In this document: piece by piece, positions 9,901 through 17,567 of the stretch
How positions within the stretch are numbered: the first letter of the stretch is position 1
Layout: each line of letters starts with the position of its first letter
Assembly (NCBI GenBank): GCA_029298735.1
Contig: JANSLP010000415.1
Coordinates: 1 to 25,517, forward strand
DNA length: 25,517 nt
Source: Ophiostoma sp. CBS 140.51
Taxonomy: Eukaryota; Ascomycota; Sordariomycetes; Ophiostomatales; Ophiostomataceae
Reading direction: 5' to 3'
Notes under the pieces: model-generated
The model's input: only the letters and a program-made list of their open reading frames with translations
Told to the model about the DNA's origin: nothing
Database searches by the model: none
Made by a program: the position numbers and the translations under genes

Positions 9901-10474
9901 TATCAATGTCTGTTGCGATCTGGTTGTCCTTTGCCAGCGCTTTTAACAGGTTCTCGTTGGCAGACTTGAACCATTTGAAGCTGGACACGAGGAGACCGGC
10001 GGCGTCGGCAAAGCGAGACCCGTTGTGTGGCGTTCCCATGAAGATGACACCAATCAAAGAATTGACCAAGGCGCCAAGTTTTTCGTCGGCGCTGCGCTGC
10101 TGCGACAGGGCGATGGCCTTTTTGCAGACGATGCCACCAAGGCTATGCACGACAAAGACAATGGGTCGGTGTAACGCGCTAGCTTCCTCGCGATCCCGCT
10201 TAAGGGAGTAAAGGAGGGACCCGGCAAGGGATTTAATCGTGTCTTTTGAAGCCACGTTCCCCCGGACGACGTCGGCATCGTATCCGAATGTGAGAAGGCG
10301 CGCATGCTTAAATTTGTCGGGCAGCATAGTTACAGGCCATGGCCGATTGTTTGCGCCGTCGACTGTCCAGGTCTGATCCCAGTTGCCTTTGAGGCCATGC
10401 ACGAAACAGATATCGACATTTGGTTCGGCCGGTTTGTGCCATTCTTTGATGCCGTAGTCGTCGTTTCCAGCCAT
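6911..10474 (-). CDS. Fungal NLR-like STAND protein: alpha/beta-hydrolase, NB-ARC, TPR
   Basis: An intact 1187-residue frame from the ATG at 10474; an in-frame ATG at 10558 is the alternative start. Residues ~20-275 form a serine esterase-like alpha/beta-hydrolase: VDICFVHGLKGNW, the lipase box HSLGG with nucleophile S111, GTPHNGSRFAD, and a candidate catalytic His at 247. Residues ~278-360 are a Pro/Ser/Leu-rich linker. NB-ARC follows FVGREE: P-loop GLGGVGKT at 444-451 (K450), Walker B LLVVDNADD near 523, RILVTTR, and LPLA. A helical region leads to seven near-identical 41-residue TPR units at 848-1134, flanked by divergent ones. In known fungal NLRs the repeats sense a ligand, NB-ARC oligomerises, and the N-terminal domain executes a response such as heterokaryon incompatibility or antimicrobial defence. 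All core motifs are present, so it is probably functional. No partner effector gene is adjacent. Confidence 0.92.
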   Translation of the reverse strand: MAGNDDYGIKEWHKPAEPNVDICFVHGLKGNWDQTWTVDGANNRPWPVTMLPDKFKHARLLTFGYDADVVRGNVASKDTIKSLAGSLLYSLKRDREEASALHRPIVFVVHSLGGIVCKKAIALSQQRSADEKLGALVNSLIGVIFMGTPHNGSRFADAAGLLVSSFKWFKSANENLLKALAKDNQIATDIDNEFWDACDIVCKASNQRVEVFCFHEILPLRGLKRCVVPEKSAVYQHRPYMKIDANHNDMVKFKSPETTGFKDLCGVLRDFLSSGRATLLSSASTGSPSPPPRLSSSLLPLLPLHPPSPPSPPSPPALSALIPPSSPLSHPPSPPTLLAPPPSLIPPPLLNLALRPPDLAPLGREWVYPTSPNSQSDASFPCSSINKSNKPAPSSSMSQSNRPSNQRWHLPFQKNRNFVGREEVLLNLQTLLFDDACRVVALYGLGGVGKTQVANKLAHWTKENKPDYSVFWVPALSKSGFEKAYESISIKLGIQRLPNQDVKEVVRDYLSSDGAGNWLLVVDNADDPDLICGRDVPDCLDQYLPQNDNGRILVTTRTMFVSQSLADETVSLDEFDLLQAKELTTKLLKRQRPSSQDDEASLDELLKELVYLPLAITQATAFLSQTGLSAKKYLELLRCTEADRLDLLGKESPDKTRYKESRHAIATTWLVSFDHLQKGSPDTVTLLGFLSQIQPKAIPLSLLPTFKSSSARLHAVKELCEYSFISLHDDTMLDMHSLVHMAARSWFQKNSRIEEIARTALQHVVGIFPDDEYENRDTWRAFLPHALYMLRDGKAVHSYNALALCFSVGRCLYSDGRINEAMQCYEYCTQWARESLLKDDPSRLALQHALAVAYRANGQIQEAVDLLEHVVKVEEKLAEDHPSRLSSQHELAGAYHANGQIQEAVDLLEHVVKVEEKLAEDHPDRLSSQHALAGVYYANGQIQEAVDLLEHVVKVRQKLAEDHPSRLSSQHALAGAYHTNDQIQEAVDLLEHVVKVQEKLAEDHPSRLASQHALAVAYRANGQIQEAVDLLEHVVKVKEKLAEDHPSRLASQHALAGAYHTNDQIQEAVDLLEHVVKVKEKLAEDHPDRLASQHALAGAYHTNGQIQEAVDLLEHVVKVEEKLAEDHPDRLASQQALATVLWDTRQKARAKELLRNVVSVGWKTPLNHPDRLQAEQDLQFMEESFQA
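7073..7933 (-). repeat. Seven tandem 123-bp units encoding 41-residue TPRs
   Basis: The boundary motif (GCGAGTCGA or AGAGTCGA with its flanks on the plus strand) recurs exactly every 123 bases at 7081, 7204, 7327, 7450, 7573, 7696, 7819 and 7942. These delimit seven complete in-frame units with no partial copy inside. Each unit begins HALA or HELA, contains the invariant core NGQIQEAVDLLEHVVKV (NDQ in two units) and ends KLAEDHP-R-L-S-Q. Differences concentrate at unit positions 5, 8, 9, 11, 27, 36 and 39. The usual unit in this TPR class is 42 residues; every copy here is 41, one short in the loop before LAEDHP. Near-identity indicates recent amplification or ongoing gene conversion. Confidence 0.96.
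9395..9640 (-). repeat. Purine-triplet repeat tract coding the Pro/Ser-rich linker of the NLR
   Basis: On the plus strand this tract is almost pure G/A, with GGAGGAGAT repeated near 9530-9560 and GAAGAGGAA runs. In the gene's frame it encodes an extended Pro/Ser/Leu segment with PPSPPSPPSPP. It links the hydrolase to NB-ARC. Such triplet tracts change length by slippage without frameshift, so linker length is expected to vary between strains. Confidence 0.8.
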
Positions 10475-10564
10475 TGTTGTAATAAAACGATCACTGCTTT
10501 GCCATGAAATGTCATTTCTTCTCTCCAATCTGCTTAGGTTTTTCTCGTGAGCAAGCATCCACAA

Positions 10565-12087
10565 ATTGCGAATGGGAATTTCATCAAGGTGTGACGTACC
10601 TTTGGCTCCGGCCCCGACCCTATGCCCAGGAGACGGGTTTGTTTCAAATAAGAGTTTTGATGTCGGCTAGGGGAAGGTGTTTTATACTTTGCGAGAATAG
10701 TTCCTATGTCGAGATTGTAGAATAAATTGACCAACAAAGAGAACAAGAAGGAAGAAACGGTTGGGAAAAGAGGGAATGCGAAAAGAAGGAGCAGGGAGGG
10801 CAAGGGAAGCAGTAGGCGGCAGGGGACGAGAAGACCACTGTCCTCTTCCACCCATACCGCCTGCGCCTTGCGATGAGCCTGCAGACTGCAGACTGCATTG
10901 GCAGCACAACGAGTACGACTTTGCACCGTTGGTCGCCTTGTTTTTGTGTCGTGGGCGGGTAGCCAACGCATCTGATTCGTGGGTAATGAGGCTGAGACTG
11001 AAGATGGCCAGGCGACATGCGACCCCTCCCTCTTTCCCTTCGTGGTTGACATGTTCCTGCCCGACTTCCCAAGAAAAGCAAGATTACAACACAGAGAGGC
11101 AGACGACAAGCATGGCGAAGTCTTTTGTAAGCGGTGCCGTTCGCTTTCGTATAGATTCGGTGATCCCAGAAGAAGACCGGACCACGCCCATCCATAATCT
11201 GTATTATAGAAGACGAGCTCAAAGTGGACAATAATGATTAAACGCTCTGCATGGACAGTGTTACCTTGACTGGGCCTCTCAAATGTGCAGAATTGCAAAA
11301 GTGCAAAAGTGCAGAGATGTAAGAGTCAAGCAACCCCGCCGAGTGCTGCTTCTTCCTACAAATTTTCAGGACGGCGATTTTTTTCCTCTCAAAGGCTGAC
11401 TCTTTTTTCAATCGTATGAGAAAAGACTTGCCCACCTCTCCATCTTGATTTTGTGTAAGCAATAGACTTTCAAATCGCCTCGAACGGCAAATGTTATCGA
11501 GCATTATTCAATTCCATGCCCGAACTCGTGACATTACGATACCGTTTTGTAATTCAAGCTACATTGTACATTATCTCGTTTCACGAAGTATGTGGCAGGC
11601 AAACCTCCATTCACTGTTCTGTAAGGTCATGTATTTTGTTGTATCTCGTCTTCTGTTTACTTTTTTATGTAGCAAACAGTGCCCCGCAAAAAGGGGAACG
11701 CACTTCCAAAAAACACAACCTTACTAGAATAACAGGGAACGCTTTGAATTCAAACAACGGGACGAACAAAGCAATACAAAAGATAATAATACTATAATAG
11801 TGCAGTCCTCTTCTCCTTTATTACTTCAGAATAATATTAAAGCAACAAAAAACGTGAAATTTCTCATTTTCGGAGAACAACAAACACAAATCTAAAATAT
11901 GAAAGTAAGAATATTTTACTGTACGAACTAAGTGAAAGGCAGTTTGCTTCATCACCCCGTACTTTTGATTCTTTTTTATTCTTATAGAATAGTTTATTTA
12001 TCTTTTTTGAAAAATGAATCGGAAGAAAGAAACCATGTTCGAATTCTATCCTAAAACGAAAAGAAGAAGAATTTAAAGAAATAAATA
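10565..12087. other. Non-coding upstream region of the NLR gene, grading into an AT-rich block
   Basis: From 10.56 to about 11.3 kb the sequence is purine-rich on the plus strand and of mixed composition; overlapping open frames on both strands (for example minus 10534-11298) show no domain and low-complexity translations. From about 11.49 to 12.09 kb it is strongly AT-rich with many T and A runs, and no gene can be supported. The AT-rich block ends exactly where the JmjC relic begins, consistent with RIP-altered or decayed repeat DNA. Confidence 0.5.
10679..10686 (-). promoter_or_regulatory. TATA-like element upstream of the NLR gene
   Basis: TATAAAAC reads on the minus strand about 205 bases upstream of the chosen start at 10474. 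Position and sequence are compatible with a core promoter, but no other promoter element or transcript evidence is visible. Confidence 0.3.
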
Positions 12088-12461
12088 TTAAGGCTCGGCA
12101 AGCCATGCCTCGCGCTCCTCGTCGGACGCGTGGCTATTTAACTAAAACCGAACTGCCCTTCCGACATCGTCATCTAAGTGGCAAGACAGTGGCTATTTAT
12201 ATGCGTCGCCATGTAATGCCCGCCCTCGGACAATATAGTCCACTCGAGCAGATCCCGCCACTGGCCGTACTTGGCCGCGTGGATTACGGGGCGCTCGGCG
12301 GTCTTGTTTGACCGTTGAAAAAGGTGATTCGTATAGCGGTGACTATAAAGGGTGTCGTATACGACGACGTGAACAATATTAACATGGTGTGAAACGACGA
12401 GCTGTAGCGCGTTATCGCCATTGATTCTGATCACGCCCATCCATTTGGCACGGCCGTCCAT
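12088..12461 (-). pseudogene. Decayed JmjC-domain paralogue
   Basis: The minus frame from 12461 reads AERPVIHAAKYGQWRDLLEW then SEGGHYMATHINSH, collinear with AERDTAAREQWNEWRDVLEW and SQGGHNTSPHTDSH of the intact gene at 1176-3947. The iron-binding HxD has become HIN. The next Trp codon is a TAG (12174-12176), followed in frame by MTMSEGQFGF (intact: ITVQEGLFGF). The second Trp is a TAA (12138-12140). A one-base deletion then shifts the frame, and HASDEEREAWLAEP matches HPTPEERAAWMANP. Homology stops at the TAA at 12088 where AT-rich DNA begins, so the distal half, including the second iron His, is missing. Both Trp losses and the Asp-to-Asn change are G-to-A. The upstream part (12300-12461) is only vaguely alignable. 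Clearly non-functional. Confidence 0.8.
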
Positions 12462-12826
12462 GCGCCTGTGTAGCTCAAGGGACGACCGGAACAGGAGCAG
12501 GAGGAGCCGGCAAGCGGGCGGCTCAAACGAAGGAAAATGTCAACCAACGTGGCAGCGATATATAAAGCGCGCAAAGATAGATATTGATGTCGTGGAGGCG
12601 AAAGAAAATGGACCTTGCTAAGAATAAAGATAGTACTCAAGATGGCCTGTCAAGTTTTTAACGTCCCCGTTCCTCGATGGACAATTATATAATGGTGAAT
12701 AAATTTACGGTCTCGCATTTATTAGCCTTGATAAGATAAAAGATGAAGAGAGAAGAGAGGAGAGAAGTACTTTACAATGGAAAAGCGTTAAACACCGGTA
12801 GAAGCGCTACCCTCCACAGCTAGACC
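12462..12826. other. Spacer between JmjC and kinase-like relics
   Basis: About 365 bases without a supportable gene. The part from about 12640 to 12780 is AT-rich and contains GAAGAGAGAAGAGAGGAGAG. Nothing else was recognised. Confidence 0.4.
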
Positions 12827-14097
12827 TTACTCGTGCTTCGTCACGTATGCGTGGTCAATGTCGATACGCATCACCCGCTGCGTGTCGACGCACCACATCA
12901 TATTAAGGTTCTCATCTTTATCAACGAGGCCTGCGACTGCGAGCTCCTCCTCCGTCTGCACGGTCTCCACATCCCAGTCCACGACGCCGTCCAGGTCACG
13001 ACGCTCTGCATACTTCTGCAGCTGCCGCGAGTGCAGGACTGGGCCTGCGTAGGACAGCAGCATCATGTGTGTCACGATTGTGAAATTCACCATGGGGTAC
13101 TCCATGTCCAGCTTGATCAGCCCCAGGTGTACAGGAATCAGCCGCCCCTGCAGCTCGCTCAGGTCCCGGTAGACGTGTGTTTCGTGGACGAGCCGGTGGC
13201 AGTGGCGCGCCTCACCCTTGGCGACAAAGGTGTACCCGAAGCCTGTTAGTGTGCATTTAAACAAGGACCCGATGGCGCCGTAGAAGCCCATCTCAGCTAG
13301 GCACGTGCAGCTCCTCCCGACATCTTTGGCGAGCTGGAGCCGGACGAGGTCGGCTAGCTGCCGGCCTCTTGGGATGGGATGCATGTCCACTTGCAGCGGG
13401 TGGGTACAGTAGCGGTACATCCGCCGCGTCGAGGGCGTACCGCGGTTGTTATCGTCGAAGTGGATTAATAGCGTAGAAAGAGCATGCGCCGCCGTTTTCG
13501 AGCCGCCTGGTGCGTCGCTGGCTTGACCCCCTGGCTGCTCCTCGTATGGAACAGATGAATCGTGGTGTTGTAGCGGGGACGGGACGCGTGGCTGGTGTGT
13601 TCGAACAGCCAGTCTGCCACGTGATCCGCCACCGCTGTCATCATCGTCACCATTGTCGCCATCATTATTGTCGCCATCATTATTGTCGTGCCGCCTGCGT
13701 TTACCGAGAGAGCTCGTAGCAGATTGTGACGATGCCTCCGAAGACGACGTCGAGGGGCCGTCTGATACGATGGGCGGTGGCTGTGATACGGCATGAGGCC
13801 CACCCGCAACGGAACGCCCCCATCTTGGGAACGTCGGGGCTGTATGGTGGGCTATCGCTCTCCACGGCGCAGGGCGCGGCTGATCTTGAGCCCCATCTGC
13901 AAGGAGGCAAAGGCTACAGAGCTGTGAAATGGCTAGCTTGCGGAATACGGCGTCGTCCGCTGTTTCCAGTTCGATCGCAGCCGGCGGCAGCTGGTCTTCG
14001 GTTGTGCGGGCGGCGGGAAACAGCGATACATGATAGAGGAGTGTTGTCGCGCAGGGGTGACGGCTTCCGGCTCCCAGGCACCACGAGGGAAATTGCT
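12827..14097 (-). pseudogene. Fungal protein-kinase-like (Sgk2/FunK1-type) gene, 5' end missing
   Basis: One frame is open for 422 codons from 14097 (just after a TAG at 14098-14096) to the TAA at 12827, though its first in-frame ATG is only at 13420. An N-terminal helical part (TADDAVFRKLAISQLCSLC) is followed by a Ser-rich stretch, KRRRHDNND and an acidic Asp/Gly/Asn repeat. The kinase-like part reads GSLFKCTLTGFGYTFVAKGE (candidate ATP-site Lys), LVHETHVYRDL (candidate helix-C Glu), IPVHLGLIKLD and THMMLLSYAG. It ends with GLVDKDENLNMMW (HRD-like loop, His replaced by Asp and one residue short) and RVMRIDIDHA (DFG-like). The order and phrasing match the large, poorly characterised fungal-type kinase family. 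The missing start, short tail after the DFG-like motif and altered HRD suggest decay, but the long open frame also allows a recently truncated gene or an unseen upstream exon (possibly 14110-14240). Confidence 0.62.
13630..13690. repeat. 12-bp microsatellite-like repeat inside the kinase-like frame
   Basis: ATTATTGTCGCC and close variants repeat three to four times on the plus strand. In the minus-strand kinase-like frame this gives an acidic Asp-Gly-Asp-Asn-Asn tract followed by four Asp. The period is a multiple of three, so expansion or contraction keeps the frame. Confidence 0.75.
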
Positions 14098-14240
14098 ACT
14101 GACTTAGGCCTGGTCTGCCATATCGCCAGCCATCGCGCCGAATGCTACGAAGCTGCGAAGACCAATGACACCAGGGCATGTCCTTTTTTCCCGCCAGCTC
14201 GAGAAGGCGTTGCTCTTCGTGTGCACATACATGGATGGTA

Positions 14241-15718
14241 ACAGTTTGAAGCCTGGGCAGTGCCTATTTTATTCATCCGGGAACCTCACCAGCATCATCA
14301 TACCATGGCAGGCAGTGTTTTCGTGACTACGGATGAGACGAAGTCGTTTATCTAAAAGAGAAGACTAATAAGCCTGGACGGACTTATTATCTTCCCAGCC
14401 GCGCAGTATCGTTAATATAGTGAATGTGAGCTAGACGTCTCTATAAACAAAACTCCAACAGCCACGTGCACAACGACGCTGTGTATGTTGATTTACGTTG
14501 CTTCTCGTTCGGTGAAGTTTTTGGTGCCCTTTAGCATCAAGATCTGGGTTCCATTTGTCGAGAGGCACATATTTCGCCCAAGACTTGAATCGTCTTTTGT
14601 CTGTCCATGACATGAGAAGAGATCCATTAGTGTTGCCATGGATCGTCTGTAGGTTCCTCAAATGGTCTGTCTTTCTTCATCAAATGACGTTTTATCTCTA
14701 AAGCTCATGGAGCCCTTGTTTGTCTACAGACGGTATCCGTGGTAGGACCAAGGTGGCTGTCGTCGCTTCTGTACTTGTTGATGGCAGGCTTCGCATAGTC
14801 TGGTGTCTGGTGAGAGGGTAGTTGGTACCAGTCTATCAACAAAACAACACATACTTGGTTGGGATATAGGAAATCTAAGTGACCCATAGGTCGCCTTTGA
14901 GATCACTCCTTGACGTGCATGCCGTGGATAGGGCAGCGGTCTCTGTAAAGCTGGGGTTGTGTTGCAAGATAGCATTACGATACCGATGTATGCCAACAAA
15001 TTGCTCGTGGGTGATATGGGCTTACAAAGTCGATTCACAAATCTTGATTTGATTCCCTTGTCCCGGTATTTTCCTTCATAGCCTTACCGGCTTGAATTTC
15101 TGTTGAAGTTCTCGCGGCCCCAGATGTTGCATATGTAATATCGACCTCTTGGCATGAATTCAAGCCTTCTCCGTCCAGTACATGTCCACTGCTCATTTTT
15201 TTTTCTTTTCTTACAGATCGCCCCATGCTACCTGTGCTGGGTAGTCGCTCGTGATTTTGTCTTGATGTTCATGTTGATGGCTAATATCTAATCGAAGACT
15301 GCCATATCCTTGCTATCAGGATTCGTTCTGGAAGATGGACTATGACAATATTTTATAGTCCCGTAACACATGATAATAACAAAGTTGTTGATATTATCTT
15401 GTTAATCACGGCTCCGCGTCAAGTTGTTTGCCAAGTCGGGCTGGAACCCGTCAAATGTGAGGCGACCAGCGATGCTTGTCTGTTGCGAGTGCCATAGACG
15501 GCACCTAACAAAGTAGGAAAGCCCTGGCGAGATACGTCTTCCTTCCATTTGTATTCTGCGTAGTTGCTGTACCACCAGTATGTTCATTCACTCTGGCAGC
15601 GATGTGAGTTTTCACATGCGTAGCGTATATCTCTGTTTTTCTGAAGGTATAACGTGGCTTCGCTTCTCAGCGACTCTTTAGACATATATGTGTGCGGTGA
15701 CACCGGTGAAGCCATAAG
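14241..15718. other. Gene-free interval upstream of the kinase-like relic
   Basis: No gene can be supported. Short minus-strand open stretches (14431-14661, 14724-15038, 15035-15226) lie in different frames and show no recognised domain. They could be fragments of one decayed gene, because some translations have normal amino-acid composition. No repeat longer than a few bases was noticed. Confidence 0.35.
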
Positions 15719-17567
15719 TTATGACACCTGGAGCTTATGCCTTATCAGGGCAGGCCCTTTAGAGGTGATGAAAAGGCTGGGAGGCCTATCAGATGCGGAA
15801 TTCAGGTCTGCTATTGTGTCAATATGGCCGAGAACGGTAGGTCTACCACCTCCTCCTGGACGGCTGCAAGTTGATGAAGTTTGTAGCATAGTTCCCAGTC
15901 TGGTAAAGTAAAAATGGGGTACCGGCCAACCTGGCATGTCCATGTCGAGTCGCGGTTCAGAGGCTGATCTTGATGAAATTAGCCTGGCTCTTAGATGTCC
16001 AGGATTTTCTGCGCGCCAACTACTGTGGTCGACACATGTTTTTGATTTCCGCCACCAATCTAGTCGAAACTTGTCTGCATCTCTAGAACTCTGCGTAATA
16101 GTGTGTCCGGTTGCTACTGACTGCACCAGCATTGTCTTTGTCGGGATATCTCCGCTCTCCGATCTCCTATGTGCCCTCGAACATTCTCAAGACCTCTCTT
16201 TCAAGCACGCAGGTATTGTGACGACTGGATGTGGGGCTGGGACTGGCTGCGTACCGTTGCGATGGAGCAGGTGAGGCTGAGAGCCTGCGGTGTTCGCTAG
16301 CCTATGCTCATCACTGCGGGTGGTGAGGCAGCAACGAGCCTCCTCGCGACCGGGCGAATGTACGCAGGTATGGGCACGCAAAGGGCAAGTAGGAGGTGCC
16401 CATGGCCGTGGTTAGGGCAGTAAAGGGGCCACCTCATGTCGCGTAGGTGGCTTATGTTGGTACCCAGAAGCCGGGTTTCTCCCGTACGCGCGAACGAATG
16501 GCCCGATGGCGTAGGAAGCTGGCATTCCTGGATAAATTCTTGTTTAAATCTGAAGCTGTAAACATAGAACCACAAGCGACCCTTGGGTATGTGTGAGACA
16601 TCTGATGTGGAAATGAGGATGAATTGACGACACACTTGATAACCTCGTATGCGAACTTTCTGAAGTTCAAGTAGCCTCATTTCCCAAGGGGATTGTTTGT
16701 CGACATCCCGGTACTCCACAACCCGAACTATTTGCCGGTCCGTGTCAATGACACATTTGAGCTGTCGCGGGCCTGGGTGATTGACTCGACTCACCATGTC
16801 GGCAAGTATGACTGGCTACCCACTTTTCAATGCCATAAGCGTGACAACAATGTTTTCCGAGCCATGCTTCATAATCACAGGTCGCCCGTGGGCCACGACG
16901 ATTGTGTGGGGAAATTGGCCACCGAGCTCATTCCGTGTGGTATGCAGTGGTATGCAGTGCCATAATGGAACTTGGCTGATCTCGTAATGATATCAAAACA
17001 AATTGTCCGTTCTTTGAGTCAGGCTCGACCTTGGCATATTCCGTTACGAAGGGTCGTGGGGCTTTCCAACAAGTGTGCAAACCGCCAGAGCACGACCCGG
17101 GAATGGCTTGCGTCCTTCTTGATGTCTTGTGTCAGATCCAGGCTTAGTAAGTGACATTGCTTGAGGCGGTCGACATGGAACTGGCAGTTCTGCAATGAGA
17201 TACGGACTTTCGATGTCATCTGATTTGCTTCAATTGACTTGGCAGAAAAAACATACAGTTGACTTGGTGCTGCCCTTCAGACTCGGTCGCACATGTTGAG
17301 CTCGACCCAACCATTCTCTGGAGGCCTTTCAAGAGGGCCCATGAAAAAATGGTGCCAAATTTGTACGTCTAGTTCGTCTTGCTTCTTCCGCCACCCGAGC
17401 TGTTTTGCGAGCGGTCGGCGGCATGCGTACAGCTTCGAAATTTGGACAAAGAGCTTCTGTTCGATTGTCTGGGGCTTCTTTGAATTTTGCGACTCCATGC
17501 CCTGACGCAATGGCGCAATAGAAATCGGCGACGTCTGTCGGCTACAGGCAGTTACACTTGTACCCAT
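15719..17567 (-). pseudogene. Unidentified decayed coding region(s), minus strand
   Basis: Several long minus frames run through single stops. From 17567 to 17019 one frame is interrupted only by a TGA at 17277-17279 and includes KQDELDVQIWHHFFMGPLER and CQFHVDRLKQCHLLSLDL. After a frameshift near 17045 another frame reads EYAKVEPDSKNGQFVLISL. After a second shift near 16985, a frame to 16297 carries GRPVIMKHGSENIVVTLMAL, one TAG, then LKCVIDTDRQIVRVVEYRD and RLWFYVYSFRFKQEF. A further frame from 16381 to 15719 is broken by one TGA. Amino-acid composition looks like real protein but I recognise no family and found no transposase or reverse-transcriptase motif. The plus strand is also open at 15654-15911, so the strand of that last part is uncertain. 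Confidence 0.4.

Noticed and set aside
10534..11298. A 254-codon minus-strand frame overlapping the 5' end of the NLR gene
   Set aside because: Its translation lacks domain features, it overlaps the NLR start region in another frame, and several alternative frames are equally open there.
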